Assembly (NCBI RefSeq): GCF_000834055.1
Contig: NZ_JXSQ01000013.1
Location: 1-64,000 of the forward strand
Reading direction: 5' to 3'
DNA length: 64,000 nt
Origin: Leucobacter komagatae
Lineage (GTDB): Bacteria > Actinomycetota > Actinomycetes > Actinomycetales > Microbacteriaceae
The position numbers and the translations under genes were made by a program. The notes beneath the pieces are model-generated. The model saw only the letters and a program-made list of their open reading frames with translations. It did no database searches and was not told the DNA's origin. Within the stretch, counting starts at the first letter, position 1. Each line of letters begins with the position of its first letter. Shown piece after piece: positions 1 to 9,723 of this stretch.

Positions 1-164
1 TTGTTGTCGCCTCAGCTCTGGCGAAACGACAACAACTGCCAACTCGGGGCCGGGCGGGGCCGGATGCCGGGGCCGGGCGGCCGGGAGGGGCGGGACCGGG
101 CCGGGCCGGCCGGGTGGGATGGTGAGGATGTGTGGCAGGGCCGGCCGGGCGGAACCGTCGGCTG
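1..164. other. GC-rich intergenic segment with a hairpin
   Basis: No gene is supported here. Positions 1-9 (TTGTTGTCG) are an exact inverted repeat of 27-35 (CGACAACAA), with GCC/GGC pairing inside, so a hairpin of 9 or more base pairs is possible. From about 50 to 120 the sequence is almost pure G and C, with repeated CCGGGCCGG-like words. The hairpin may be a terminator of a gene left of the window; it has no T run. Confidence 0.4.
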
Positions 165-1217
165 CTACTCGCTGGCGTAACGCTGACGCCGCGTGGCGTC
201 CTGGATCTCGCCGACGAGTTCCTCGATGACGTCCTCGAGGAAGACCGCGCCGAGCTCGGTGCCCTCCGCGTCAACGATGCGGGCCATGTGGATCCCGCGC
301 CGCTGCATATGCGCAAGCACGTCCTCAAGCTCGGAGTCGACACGCATCGTCACCATTTCGCGTACGCGTTTCGGCGGAATGGGTTCGTCGATCCACCGCT
401 CGCTGATGCGCACGAGATCCTTAATATGCGCATACCCGACAAGGCCGCCCTCGGCGTTCACGATCGGGTACCGCGAGAAGCCGTGACGAGCGACCGCCGC
501 CTCGACGTCCGCTGGCGTGGCACCCGGTTGCAACACAACGAGCCTGTCGAGCGGCACGAGCACATCCCCAGCACGCTTTGACGTGAACTCGAACGCTGCG
601 GTAAGCGCCCCGCTGCGATCCTCGAGCACACCCTCTCGCCGGGAATGGTCGACGATGCTCGCAACCTCCTCGAGGGTGAACGTGCTCGTCGTCTCCGATT
701 TCGGCTCCACCTTGAACATGCGGAGCACACCGTTCGCGACAGCGTTGAGCGCTGTGATGAGCGGTCGCAGCAGGCGTGAGATTGCTACGAGCGGCGGCGC
801 GAGCAGCAGCACTGCCCGATCCGGCAGCGTAAACGCGGCGTTCTTCGGCACCATTTCACCGAACACAACGTGCAGGTAGGTCACGAGCAGCAGTGTGAGC
901 ACGAACGCCGAAACGCTGGCAACCTCTACACTCATGCCCGTCCACTCAAGGGGGCCAGCAAGCAGGTGGTGGATCGCTGGTTCCGACACGTTGAGGATCA
1001 CGAGCGAGCACACGGTGATGCCAAGCTGGCAGGTCGCCAGCATGAGCGTCGCGTGCTCCATCGCGTACAGCGCGGTCTTCGCAGGCTTTGAACCAGCGTC
1101 GGCCCGCGGTTCGATCTGCGATCGCCGCGCCGAGATCACCGCAAACTCTGCGGCAACGAAGAAGGCGTTTGCCGCGAGCAGCACCACCAGCCACACAATT
1201 CCTAGCCAGTCGCTCAT
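165..1217 (-). CDS. CNNM/CBS-pair membrane protein (short HlyC/CorC type)
   Basis: This 350-residue protein starts with a CNNM transmembrane domain of about 190 residues (four hydrophobic stretches, NAFFVAAEFAVIS near the start). A CBS pair follows at about 205-330, ending at VIEELVGEIQ. The usual C-terminal CorC_HlyC domain is missing, so it is a shortened member. Family members are linked to magnesium or cobalt efflux and divalent-cation homeostasis; the old name hemolysin is misleading. The start overlaps the stop of the preceding gene by 4 bases (ATGA), so the two are probably translationally coupled and may form a heteromer. The ion handled cannot be read from the sequence. Confidence 0.85.
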   Translation of the reverse strand: MSDWLGIVWLVVLLAANAFFVAAEFAVISARRSQIEPRADAGSKPAKTALYAMEHATLMLATCQLGITVCSLVILNVSEPAIHHLLAGPLEWTGMSVEVASVSAFVLTLLLVTYLHVVFGEMVPKNAAFTLPDRAVLLLAPPLVAISRLLRPLITALNAVANGVLRMFKVEPKSETTSTFTLEEVASIVDHSRREGVLEDRSGALTAAFEFTSKRAGDVLVPLDRLVVLQPGATPADVEAAVARHGFSRYPIVNAEGGLVGYAHIKDLVRISERWIDEPIPPKRVREMVTMRVDSELEDVLAHMQRRGIHMARIVDAEGTELGAVFLEDVIEELVGEIQDATRRQRYASE

Positions 1218-2557
1218 GCGCGGACCCCCTCTCCGTTATCTGCGCCGACTTCGCGGTTCGTCTCGGGCGCTGCGAAGAATCGCAGCCTTGCAATGCGGCG
1301 TCCGTCCATCCGTTCGACCCTCAGGGTCGCACCGTCAGGGAGCGCAACCTCATCGCCAGGTTCGGGGATGCGTCCGAGCCCGAGGAGAACGTAGCCAGCG
1401 ATGGTGTCGTAGTCATCGGCCTCAGGTACTTCGATACCGGTCTGTTCGCGAAGCTCGTCGGGGCGGAGGTCGGCTGGGAACGTCATCTCGTTCGCAGTGC
1501 CAACGACGCCGGCCGCGCTCCTGTCGTGTTCGTCCGACACCTCGCCAATGATTTCTTCAACGAGGTCCTCAAGGGTCACGAGTCCTGCGGTGCCGCCGTA
1601 CTCGTCCACAACGATGGCGAGCTGGTAGCCGGAGGCGCGCAGTTGCTCGAGCAGTTGGTCGATGCGCAGCGTCTCAGGGACACGCAGGGACTCCTCTGCG
1701 AGGGCGGCAGCTGGCACTTCGGCCCGCTTGTTACGTGGCACCGACACGGCCTGCTTGACATGCACGACGCCAACGACGTCGTCACGGTCCTCGTCAATCA
1801 CGGGGAAGCGGGAGTAGCCGGTACGGCCCGAGAGCTCAAGTACAGCCTGCGCAGACTCGAGCCGTTGAATGCTCTCCATTCGAAGGCGCGGCGTCATCAC
1901 GTCGGCCGCGGTGAGCTCAGCAAAGTGGAGCGTCCGGTCGAGCAGCGTCGCGGTGTCAGCCTCGAGGAGGCCAGCGCTCGCCGAGTGCCGAACGAGCGAG
2001 GAGAGCTCCTGGGCCGAACGCGCGCCCGAAAGCTCCTCCTTTGGTTCGATTCCGATCCACCTGAGGATCCCATTCGCACTTCCGTTGAGCACTTTCACAG
2101 CTGGCCGGAAAACCGCGGTGAATCCAGCCTGCAGCGGCATGACGATCTTCGCCGTCGCAAGCGGCTTCGAGATCGCGAAGTTCTTCGGAACGAGCTCGCC
2201 AACAATCATCGAGAAGATCGTGGCGACGATCACCGCGACCGGCACAGTAACGACACCGAGCAGGTCGGCAGGTAGGCCGATCGCCTGCAACGGACCGCTG
2301 AGTGCGCCACTGATGACGGGCTCGAGGAGGTACCCAGCGAGGAGCGTTGTGAGCGTGATGCCCAGCTGTGCACTCGAAAGATGCGTTGATGTGTGGGAGA
2401 GACCGCGGATGACGCGGTCGAGCCCGCGCTCTCCCCCACCTCGCCGACGCTCAAGATCTTGTCTGTCCAGCGCGACCAGAGAGAACTCTGCCGCGACGAA
2501 CACGCCGGTGCCAAATGTGAGGAGGATACCGAGTGCGAGTTGTACCCATTCGCTCAT
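1214..2557 (-). CDS. CNNM/CBS/CorC_HlyC membrane protein
   Basis: The 447-residue protein has the full family architecture: CNNM membrane domain (about 1-200, beginning with [13 protein letters not shown]), a CBS pair (about 215-335, with [22 protein letters not shown]) and a C-terminal CorC_HlyC domain (about 350-440). Family knowledge suggests a divalent-cation exporter or sensor in the cytoplasmic membrane. It is the first gene of a two-gene operon with the short paralogue downstream, sharing 4 bases with it. The pairing of one long and one short member is common in actinobacteria. Its 5' side faces kgd divergently across a region of about 240 bases. Confidence 0.88.
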   Translation of the reverse strand: MSEWVQLALGILLTFGTGVFVAAEFSLVALDRQDLERRRGGGERGLDRVIRGLSHTSTHLSSAQLGITLTTLLAGYLLEPVISGALSGPLQAIGLPADLLGVVTVPVAVIVATIFSMIVGELVPKNFAISKPLATAKIVMPLQAGFTAVFRPAVKVLNGSANGILRWIGIEPKEELSGARSAQELSSLVRHSASAGLLEADTATLLDRTLHFAELTAADVMTPRLRMESIQRLESAQAVLELSGRTGYSRFPVIDEDRDDVVGVVHVKQAVSVPRNKRAEVPAAALAEESLRVPETLRIDQLLEQLRASGYQLAIVVDEYGGTAGLVTLEDLVEEIIGEVSDEHDRSAAGVVGTANEMTFPADLRPDELREQTGIEVPEADDYDTIAGYVLLGLGRIPEPGDEVALPDGATLRVERMDGRRIARLRFFAAPETNREVGADNGEGVRA

Positions 2558-2800
2558 CGGATGACCGCATTACACAGGGATGACCGCGCAATCGCGCGGC
2601 AAATACTCGGAGGGTCTGCGGGTCTTCGGGGGTCTGCTTCCATGATTGCTCTACTTTATCAGCGAGAATGCCGTTTTCCGCCTGGGAAAGGCGTAGGCTT
2701 ATACAGTGTGCGATGGCGAACCGTTATCTCGGGTCGCGCCGCCGGATACGAGCGGCATTTCTTGCACGAGACAACAACACTCACGGGAGAGGAAGTCGCT
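2558..2800. promoter_or_regulatory. Divergent promoter region between the CNNM operon and kgd
   Basis: About 240 bases separate the CNNM start from the kgd start. It contains the only AT-richer patch nearby (2650-2670) and a TATACA-like hexamer at about 2701 preceded by an inverted repeat (CGCCT/AGGCG, about 2690-2704). A strong Shine-Dalgarno stretch, GGGAGAGGAAG, lies at 2785-2795. The exact promoter hexamers are uncertain. Confidence 0.4.
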
Positions 2801-5800
2801 TTGGCAGAGCGCTCGGAAACCACCTCACAGGATGGTTCCGCAGAAGATTTTGGTGCGAACGCTTGGCTTGTCGACGAGATGTACAAACAGTACGTCGTCG
2901 ACAAGAACTCGGTAGACCCGGCTTGGTGGCCGACTCTCGAGAAATTTGCAGCGTCGCAGTCCGCAGTTCAACCCAAGGCGGCGCCCTCAGCACCAGCGGC
3001 CGCCGCGACTTCAGCACCGCCGTCTCCGGCGGCGCACGCTGCTCCGAGCACTGGTCCAGCGACGCAGCCGGCCCGCACGACGAACGTGGCCCCTCGCACG
3101 GCCCCGATCCCCGCGGATGCTCCACGAAAGCCCGCGACCACCGCGGCAGCTGCTGCCAGCGACACGGCTGAGGATCAGGTCACGGTCTTCAAGGGCATGG
3201 CCCGCACCCTGTCGAAGAACATGGACGCGAGCCTCACCGTGCCGACCGCGACCAGCGTGCGCACGATCCCGGCGAAGCTCCTCATCGACAACCGCATCGT
3301 GATCAATAGCCACCTTCGTCGCAGCCGCGGCGGAAAGGTGTCGTTCACACACCTCATCGGCTGGGCGCTCATTCAGGCGCTGAAGGCTCACCCGGCGCAG
3401 AACGTCGCCTACACCGAGGTCGACGGCAAGCCAGGCGTCGTTGTGCCAGCGCACATTGGGCTCGGGATCGCCGTAGACGTGCAGAAGGCCGACGGCACTC
3501 GCTCGCTCATGGTGCCGTCGATCAAGTACGCAGAGACGCTCGACTTCAACGAGTACCTCGCAGCGTACGAAGACCTTGTGAAGCGCTCGCGCGACAACAA
3601 GCTCACCGCGACCGACTTCCAGGGAACAACGCTTTCCCTCACTAACCCCGGCGGCATCGGCACCGTGCACTCGGTTCCGCGCCTCATGAACGGGCAGGGC
3701 TCCATCATCGGCGCCGGCGCGCTCGAGTACCCGGCTGAGTTCCAGGGCGCTTCGGAAGAGGTGCTCGCAAACCTCGGTATCTCGAAGACGATCACACTCA
3801 CGAGCACCTACGATCACCGCGTCATCCAGGGCGCAGGATCCGGCGAGTTCCTCAAGGCAGTTCACGAACGCCTCGCTGGCGGCCACAACTTCTACGAAGA
3901 GGTTTTCGCCGCGCTCCGCATCCCGTACAAGCCGATCCAGTGGGCGAAAGACATCCACGTCGACGTGTCGGGTGCGATCAACAAGTCGGCGCGCGTGCAG
4001 GAGCTCATCAACGCGTTCCGCGTGCGTGGCCACCTCATGGCAGACGTCGACCCGCTCGAGTACGTGCAGCGCACGCACCCGGATCTTGAGATCGAGAACC
4101 ATGGGCTCACGTTCTGGGACCTCGACCGCGAGTTCGTCACCGGCGGTATCGGCGGCAAGCCGACCATGAAGCTCCGTGACATCCTCGGTGTGCTCCGCGA
4201 CACGTACTGCCGCAAGATCGGCGTCGAGTACATGCACATCCAGGATCCGGACGAGCGGATCTGGCTGCGCAACCAGCTCGAGGTGCCCTACGCGAAGCCG
4301 AACTCCGAGGAGCAGGTTCGCATTCTTGAGAAGCTCAACGAGGCCGAGGCCTTCGAGACCTTCCTGCAGACCAAGTACGTCGGCCAGAAGCGCTTCAGCC
4401 TTGAGGGCGGCGAGTCGGTCATCCCACTGCTCGACGCGATGCTCATCGACGCCGCAGAAGACGGGGTCGACTCCGTCGACATCGGCATGGCGCACCGTGG
4501 GCGCTTGAACGTGCTCTCGAACATCGCCGGCAAGACCTACGGCCAGATCTTCCGCGAGTTCGAGGGAACAGCGCAGAAGACCGGTTCGGGCGACGTGAAG
4601 TACCATCTCGGCACCTCCGGCGTGTTCACTGCTCCGAACGGCACGCAGGTGCCGATCCACCTCGCCGCGAACCCTTCGCACCTTGAGACCGTCAACGGCG
4701 TCCTCGAGGGCATCGTCCGCGCGAAGCAGGATCTCAAGCCGATCGGCTCGTTCACCACGCTCCCGATCCTCATCCACGGCGACGCCGCGATGGCGGGTCA
4801 GGGTGTTGTCTACGAGACACTCCAGATGTCGCAGCTGCGCGGCTACCGCACGGGTGGCACGATCCACATCATCATCAACAACCAGGTCGGGTTCACGACG
4901 CTGCCGCTCGATTCGCGCACCGGCATCTACTCGACTGACGTTGGCAAGGTTGTGCAGGCACCGATCTTCCACGTGAACGGCGACGACCCAGAGTCGGTCG
5001 TACGCGTCGCGCAGCTCGCCTACGAGTTCCGACAGAAGTTCCACAAGGACGTCATCGTCGACCTCATCTGCTACCGCCGTCGCGGACACAACGAGGGCGA
5101 TGACCCCTCGATGACGCAGCCGCTAATGACCGACCTCATTGAGGCGAAGCGTTCGACACGTCGGCTCTACACTGAGGGCCTCGTTGGCCGCGGTGACATC
5201 ACCCGCGAGCAGTACGAGACCGCGAAGCAGGACTTCCAGAACCGCCTCGAGCAGGCCTTCATGGAAACCCACGCAGCGCAGACCGGATCGATCCCCGTGA
5301 TCGATCAGTCGGGGATTGCAGAGCGCGAGGAGCCAGGACAGGCGTCCGGCGACGTGCTCGACACCGCAGTGGCGACTGACGTTGTGCACCGCATCGGTGA
5401 TGCACACGCGAACGTTCCGGAGGGCTTCACCGTCCACCGGAAGCTGCAGCAGCTCCTCACAAAGCGTCGCGAGATGAGCCGCTCCGGTGAGATCGACTGG
5501 GGCTTTGGCGAGTTGCTTGCGCTCGGTTCGCTCCTCATGGAGGGCACCCCTGTGCGCTTCGCCGGTCAGGATGCTCGCCGCGGAACCTTCACGCAGCGTC
5601 ACGCGGTCTTCCACGATCGTGAGAACGGTCAGGAATGGCTGCCGCTGCTGAACCTGTCGGACGAGCAGGCACGTTTCTGGATCTACGATTCGCTGCTCAG
5701 CGAGTACGCTGCGCTCGCATTCGAGTACGGCTACTCGTTGCAGCGCGAGGACGCACTCGTGCTCTGGGAAGCGCAGTTTGGTGACTTCGTGAACACGGCT

Positions 5801-6514
5801 CAGGCCGTGATCGACGAGTACATCGCTGCGGCAGAGCAGAAGTGGGGCCAGCAGGCCTCGCTCGTCATGCTGCTCCCCCACGGCTACGAAGGCCAGGGAC
5901 CGGACCACTCGTCAGGGCGCATCGAGCGCTTCCTGCAGCTGTGCGCCGAGGACAACATGATCGTGGCGCGCCCGTCAACGCCGGCGAACTACTTCCACCT
6001 GCTGCGCCGCCAGGCATACGCACGTCCGCGGAAGCCGCTCGTCGTGTTCACCCCGAAGTCGATGCTGCGCCTGCGCGGTGCAACGTCGAACGTCGAGGAC
6101 TTCACGACCGGGCACTTCCAGCCCGTCATCGACGACCCGAATGTCAGTGACCGCGCTGCGGTAAAGCGCGTGATCCTCACCTCGGGCAAGGTCTACTACG
6201 ACCTTGAGGGCTCGCTCGCGAAGAACCCCGACTCGCGCGTTGCCGTTGTTCGTGTCGAGCAGTACTACCCGATGCCGGTGATCGACCTCACCCGTATTAT
6301 CGCGAGCTACCCGAACGCCGAGCTCATGTGGGTTCAGGACGAGCCGGAGAACCAGGGCGCTTGGCCCTTCATCTCGCTCGTGCTCGCAAAGCACCTCGCG
6401 AACGACCGCATCAGCGTCGTCTCGCGTGCGGCATCCGCTGCGCCCTCCACGGGCTCGGCAAAGGTGCACGCTGCTGAGCAGGAAGATCTGATCGCTCGGG
6501 CCCTCGGGTTCTAG
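2801..6514 (+). CDS. kgd: Multifunctional 2-oxoglutarate metabolism enzyme (fused E2o-like/E1o, Kgd)
   Basis: I place the start at a TTG (2801) preceded by GGGAGAGGAAG; this gives 1237 residues, close to mycobacterial Kgd (about 1231). Longer readings run into the divergent CNNM gene. Order: short E1-type N-terminal segment (ANAWLVDEMYKQYVVDK), Ala/Pro-rich linker (about 50-130) and E2o-type acyltransferase domain with DHRVIQG at about 338. The E1o thiamine-diphosphate region follows, with GMAHRGRLNVL at about 562-572 and a C-terminal transketolase-like part. There is no lipoyl domain, as is normal for this family. It decarboxylates 2-oxoglutarate and works with a separate E2 and Lpd as 2-oxoglutarate dehydrogenase; related reactions yield succinic semialdehyde or 2-hydroxy-3-oxoadipate. 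No FHA partner (GarA/OdhI) gene lies in the window. Confidence 0.96.
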   Translation: MAERSETTSQDGSAEDFGANAWLVDEMYKQYVVDKNSVDPAWWPTLEKFAASQSAVQPKAAPSAPAAAATSAPPSPAAHAAPSTGPATQPARTTNVAPRTAPIPADAPRKPATTAAAAASDTAEDQVTVFKGMARTLSKNMDASLTVPTATSVRTIPAKLLIDNRIVINSHLRRSRGGKVSFTHLIGWALIQALKAHPAQNVAYTEVDGKPGVVVPAHIGLGIAVDVQKADGTRSLMVPSIKYAETLDFNEYLAAYEDLVKRSRDNKLTATDFQGTTLSLTNPGGIGTVHSVPRLMNGQGSIIGAGALEYPAEFQGASEEVLANLGISKTITLTSTYDHRVIQGAGSGEFLKAVHERLAGGHNFYEEVFAALRIPYKPIQWAKDIHVDVSGAINKSARVQELINAFRVRGHLMADVDPLEYVQRTHPDLEIENHGLTFWDLDREFVTGGIGGKPTMKLRDILGVLRDTYCRKIGVEYMHIQDPDERIWLRNQLEVPYAKPNSEEQVRILEKLNEAEAFETFLQTKYVGQKRFSLEGGESVIPLLDAMLIDAAEDGVDSVDIGMAHRGRLNVLSNIAGKTYGQIFREFEGTAQKTGSGDVKYHLGTSGVFTAPNGTQVPIHLAANPSHLETVNGVLEGIVRAKQDLKPIGSFTTLPILIHGDAAMAGQGVVYETLQMSQLRGYRTGGTIHIIINNQVGFTTLPLDSRTGIYSTDVGKVVQAPIFHVNGDDPESVVRVAQLAYEFRQKFHKDVIVDLICYRRRGHNEGDDPSMTQPLMTDLIEAKRSTRRLYTEGLVGRGDITREQYETAKQDFQNRLEQAFMETHAAQTGSIPVIDQSGIAEREEPGQASGDVLDTAVATDVVHRIGDAHANVPEGFTVHRKLQQLLTKRREMSRSGEIDWGFGELLALGSLLMEGTPVRFAGQDARRGTFTQRHAVFHDRENGQEWLPLLNLSDEQARFWIYDSLLSEYAALAFEYGYSLQREDALVLWEAQFGDFVNTAQAVIDEYIAAAEQKWGQQASLVMLLPHGYEGQGPDHSSGRIERFLQLCAEDNMIVARPSTPANYFHLLRRQAYARPRKPLVVFTPKSMLRLRGATSNVEDFTTGHFQPVIDDPNVSDRAAVKRVILTSGKVYYDLEGSLAKNPDSRVAVVRVEQYYPMPVIDLTRIIASYPNAELMWVQDEPENQGAWPFISLVLAKHLANDRISVVSRAASAAPSTGSAKVHAAEQEDLIARALGF

Positions 6515-6572
6515 TAGTCGGATCCGAGCTTCTCCAGCAGATCGAGTAATTCAGAACACAAAGGGATCACGT

Positions 6573-7595
6573 ATGACCACATGGCGCATGCCTATCGAGG
6601 GCGAGCCCCAAGAGCGTATCTGGCTCGCGTGGCCGACCGCAGGCTACTCACTCGGTGACACCGAGTCTGAAGTTGAGAGCGCACGCACGACGTGGGCCGC
6701 AGTCGCAAACGCTGCGAGCGAGTTCGAGGCCGTCACCGTGGTTGTGAACCCAGGCGACGAGGCGATCGCTGCCCGATACCTTTCGGGCCAGATCGATCGC
6801 CTCGTCGCTCCCCTGAACGACGCGTGGATGCGCGACATCGGCCCGAGCTTCGTGATCGGCGATGATGGATCGCTCGGAGCGGTGAACTTCAAGTTCAACG
6901 GTTGGGGCGGCCAGGACTGGGCAGAGTGGGACAAGGACCAGCACATCGGCAGAATCATCGCAGAGGCTGCCGGAGCAACACTCGTCGACTCTGAGATGAC
7001 GAACGAGGGTGGGGGGATCCAGGTCGACGGCACAGGTCGGGTTATTCTCACCGAAACTGTGCAGCTCGACCCTGGCCGCAATCCTGGCTGGACGAAGCAG
7101 CAGGTGGAGCGTGAGCTCACCCGCACGATCGGGACGGATCGCGCCATCTGGCTCCCCCGCGGGCTCACCCGCGACCACGACACATTTGGCACGCGCGGTC
7201 ACGCGGATATTCTTGCTGCGTTCACCACGCCAGACATGCTCCTCATGCACCGGCAGGATGCAGGTTCGCACCCGGATCACGAGATCGCGCGCGCGAACCG
7301 TGAGGTTGTGGAGCGCTACCGGGATGATCACTCGGACCAGTTCGAGATCGTTGACCTGCCGGCCCCCGAGGCGCTGCGAGACGATGAGGGCTACGTCGAC
7401 TACAGCTATATCAATCACCTCGTTGTGAATGGTGGCGTGCTCGCCTGCTCGTTTGACGACCCGGCGGACGACCGCGCGCTTGGTGTGCTTCGTGACGCCT
7501 ACCCTGGCCGAGAGGTCGTCGCTATTGACGCGCGCCCGCTGTTCGCGCGCGGCGGCGGCATCCACTGCATCACGCAGCAGCAGCCGGCCCTGTAG
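6573..7595 (+). CDS. aguA: Agmatine deiminase / peptidyl-arginine deiminase family
   Basis: This 340-residue protein matches the PPAD/agmatine deiminase fold. Visible are the N-terminal WLAWP motif, NDAWMRDIGPSFV, NEGGGIQVDG, a GHADI histidine motif at about 207, and the terminal GGGIHCITQQQP with the catalytic cysteine at about 333. Enzymes of this type hydrolyse agmatine to N-carbamoylputrescine and ammonia, feeding putrescine synthesis. A good ribosome site (AAAGGGA) precedes the ATG. It follows kgd by 58 bases and precedes an aldehyde dehydrogenase by about 100. No N-carbamoylputrescine amidohydrolase gene is nearby, so substrate specificity is inferred from the family only. Confidence 0.88.
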   Translation: MTTWRMPIEGEPQERIWLAWPTAGYSLGDTESEVESARTTWAAVANAASEFEAVTVVVNPGDEAIAARYLSGQIDRLVAPLNDAWMRDIGPSFVIGDDGSLGAVNFKFNGWGGQDWAEWDKDQHIGRIIAEAAGATLVDSEMTNEGGGIQVDGTGRVILTETVQLDPGRNPGWTKQQVERELTRTIGTDRAIWLPRGLTRDHDTFGTRGHADILAAFTTPDMLLMHRQDAGSHPDHEIARANREVVERYRDDHSDQFEIVDLPAPEALRDDEGYVDYSYINHLVVNGGVLACSFDDPADDRALGVLRDAYPGREVVAIDARPLFARGGGIHCITQQQPAL

Positions 7596-7698
7596 CTTCT
7601 CGGCGTCCCACCACGCCCACCCTGTACAATGTCACATGATGATGTTCGGGGCGCACCGAAGCGCGCGTCACGATCCACCACACGAGAAGGAACGATAG

Positions 7699-9222
7699 AT
7701 GACTGAGAGCACTCTCACCCCAGAGCTTGAAGCAGTGGTAGCCGGCGCCGCAGCCGCAGCCCCTGCATACGCAGCGCTCACTCCCGCGGATCGTGCGCGC
7801 GTGCTCGTAGCACTCGGCGACGCACTGGAGGCCGCAAAGCCGCGCCTCGTCGAGATCGCGATGCGCGAGACCGGCCTCACCGAGGCCCGCTTGAACGGAG
7901 AGGTCACCCGCACAGCAGTGCAGCTGCGGCTGTTCTCGGAGACGGTGATTGACGGCTCCTACCTCGACGCCCGCATCGACTACTCGGACCCCGAGTTCGT
8001 GCTTGGCCCGCGCCCCGATATCCGCCGCACGCACATTCCGCTCGGCCCGATCATCAACTTCTCTGCCTCGAACTTCCCGTTCGCGTTCTCAGTACTCGGC
8101 GGCGATACCGCATCGATTCTCGCGGCTGGCTGCCCCGTCATCGTGAAGGCGCACTCCGGTCACCCCGAGCTCTCCGACGCGACCGCCGAGGTCGCCCGCG
8201 AGGCGCTGCGCTCGGTGGGCGCACCCGAGGGGGTCTTCAACCTCATTCACGGGCGTGAAGCCGGTGTTGCAGTGCTCAAGGATCCGCGCATCAAGGCTGG
8301 TTCGTTCACCGGATCGATTGGCATTGGTCGCCTCCTCACCGATATCGCTGCGGCGCGCCCCACCCCGATCCCCTTCTACGGTGAGCTCGGCTCCGTGAAC
8401 CCTGTCTTCATCACTGAAGCAGCGATCACCGAGCGCGCTGAGGAAATTGCCTCAGGGCTCATCACCAGCGTCGCCGGCTCAGCAGGCCAGCTCTGCACGA
8501 AGCCCGGCTTCGTATTCACTCCTGCGGGCTCAGCGCTGCCGGCAGCGATCTCCGCAGCGGCGAACGACCTTCCGGAGCACCGTCTCCTCGACCCGCGCAT
8601 CGCACAGAGCTTCAACGAACGCCGCGACGCGATCCTCGCAACGGCCGGAGTTTCCGCGGTAATCCCCGGCGGCGTGCGTTTCGACGATGCGGGTCACGGC
8701 TGGGCCTCACCCACTGTCGTCAGCGTCTCGCTCGAGGATTTCCGTTTGGGCCACGAGAGCCTTGTTGAGGAGGCCTTTGGCCCGCTCACGATCCTCGTTG
8801 AGACCCCGGAGGGCACCGATCTGGCCGCGCTCCTGCCCGAGTTCTATGAGGGCAACCTCTCTGGCACGATTCACATCAGCGCCGACGAGGCAACGGGCAC
8901 CACCGCGAACGTCGGCGAGCTGCGCGCGCTCGTCACCGCGCTTTCGAAGCAGGTCGGCCGCGTGCTGTTCAACGGCTGGTCGACCGGCGTCGCTGTGACC
9001 CCGGCGCAGCAGCACGGCGGCCCGTGGCCCGCGACGAGCAACGATGCGAGCACCTCGGTTGGCACCTCGGCCATTAAGCGCTTCCTGCGCCCAGTCGCGT
9101 TCCAGAATGTGCCTGCGGCGTTCTTGCCAGAAGCGCTGCGCGACGAGAATCCGCTCGGCGTGCCGCAGGCGATCTCGCCCGCTGGCCAGTCGGGCGACTG
9201 GGGCAGCCAGTACCGCGGCTAG
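7699..9222 (+). CDS. Aldehyde dehydrogenase, alpha-ketoglutarate-semialdehyde type
   Basis: The 507-residue product has the class-specific LGPIINFSASNFPFAF and GDTASILAAGCPVIVKAH segments of NADP-dependent 2,5-dioxovalerate (alpha-ketoglutarate semialdehyde) dehydrogenases. The catalytic pair is present: Glu near 229 in FYGELGSVNPVF and Cys near 266 in GQLCTKPG. These enzymes oxidise 2,5-dioxopentanoate to 2-oxoglutarate at the end of non-phosphorylated pentose, glucarate or hydroxyproline routes. Its position just after kgd fits an anaplerotic role, but no upstream dehydratase is in this window. Ribosome site GAAGGAA sits before the ATG. A strong terminator follows. Confidence 0.88.
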   Translation: MTESTLTPELEAVVAGAAAAAPAYAALTPADRARVLVALGDALEAAKPRLVEIAMRETGLTEARLNGEVTRTAVQLRLFSETVIDGSYLDARIDYSDPEFVLGPRPDIRRTHIPLGPIINFSASNFPFAFSVLGGDTASILAAGCPVIVKAHSGHPELSDATAEVAREALRSVGAPEGVFNLIHGREAGVAVLKDPRIKAGSFTGSIGIGRLLTDIAAARPTPIPFYGELGSVNPVFITEAAITERAEEIASGLITSVAGSAGQLCTKPGFVFTPAGSALPAAISAAANDLPEHRLLDPRIAQSFNERRDAILATAGVSAVIPGGVRFDDAGHGWASPTVVSVSLEDFRLGHESLVEEAFGPLTILVETPEGTDLAALLPEFYEGNLSGTIHISADEATGTTANVGELRALVTALSKQVGRVLFNGWSTGVAVTPAQQHGGPWPATSNDASTSVGTSAIKRFLRPVAFQNVPAAFLPEALRDENPLGVPQAISPAGQSGDWGSQYRG

Positions 9223-9238
9223 CCTCGGCAGATGCGTA

Positions 9239-9278
9239 CGCAATGGCGGCTCGCCCTTCGGGGCGGGCCGCCATTGCG
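9239..9278 (+). terminator. Rho-independent-like hairpin after the aldehyde dehydrogenase gene
   Basis: CGCAATGGCGGC...GCCGCCATTGCG forms a long perfect stem closed by a TTCG tetraloop inside CGCCC/GGGCG. It lies 17 bases after the stop codon. There is only a weak T run. Confidence 0.8.
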
Positions 9279-9369
9279 TTGCCTGCCAGCATGCGCACAA
9301 GAGCGGGAACCCGGCCCGTGAACGCAAGGCCGTTGACGCTATCTTGCAGCGCATGCTACCTTGTGTCAC

Positions 9370-9723
9370 ATGATAGATGACGTAACCACGCAGCTCCGCC
9401 GCGGCGTCGTCGAATACTGCGTGCTCGGGCTCCTCGCTGCCGAACCCATGTATGGCTGGCAGCTCGCCTCAGCCCTCACCGAGCGCAACCTCATAGCGAG
9501 CATCGGGACCCTCTATCCGCTGCTCGGCAGGCTCCGGGACCGCGACCTCATCGTGGCCTTCGAGCAGCAACAGGACAGCGGTTCCGAGGCTACAGGCGGC
9601 CCCACTCGCAAGTACTACAGGCTCACCCCCCTCGGCGAGCAGCACCTCGACCACTTTCGGTCTCAGTGGGGCCCGTTCACGGCCAGCGTCACCGAGATCA
9701 TCACACATGGGAGCACACCGTGA
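9370..9723 (+). CDS. PadR-family transcriptional regulator
   Basis: The 117-residue protein is a PadR winged-helix repressor: RRGVVEYCVLGLLAAEPMYGWQLA is the N-terminal helix-turn region, and TLYPLLGRLRDRDLI and TRKYYRLTPLGEQHL are the recognition helix and wing signatures. I start at ATG 9370; the TTG at 9361 is not needed. A TTGACG hexamer at 9333 with a weak -10 around 9354-9360 puts transcription start almost at the ATG, so the mRNA may be leaderless. The stop overlaps the next gene (GTGA), a HAAS-domain membrane protein, the typical PadR partner. The effector is unknown. Confidence 0.88.
   Translation: MIDDVTTQLRRGVVEYCVLGLLAAEPMYGWQLASALTERNLIASIGTLYPLLGRLRDRDLIVAFEQQQDSGSEATGGPTRKYYRLTPLGEQHLDHFRSQWGPFTASVTEIITHGSTP

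Noticed and set aside
2393-2800. Upstream extension of kgd to position 2393
   Set aside because: It would overlap the divergent CNNM gene and the promoter region; the TTG at 2801 has the strong ribosome site and gives the family length.
3011-5089. Long open frame (692 codons) on the minus strand
   Set aside because: It lies antisense inside kgd, and its Val/Asp/Glu/Leu/Arg-rich product is typical of the complementary frame in GC-rich genes. No ribosome site or homologous motif.
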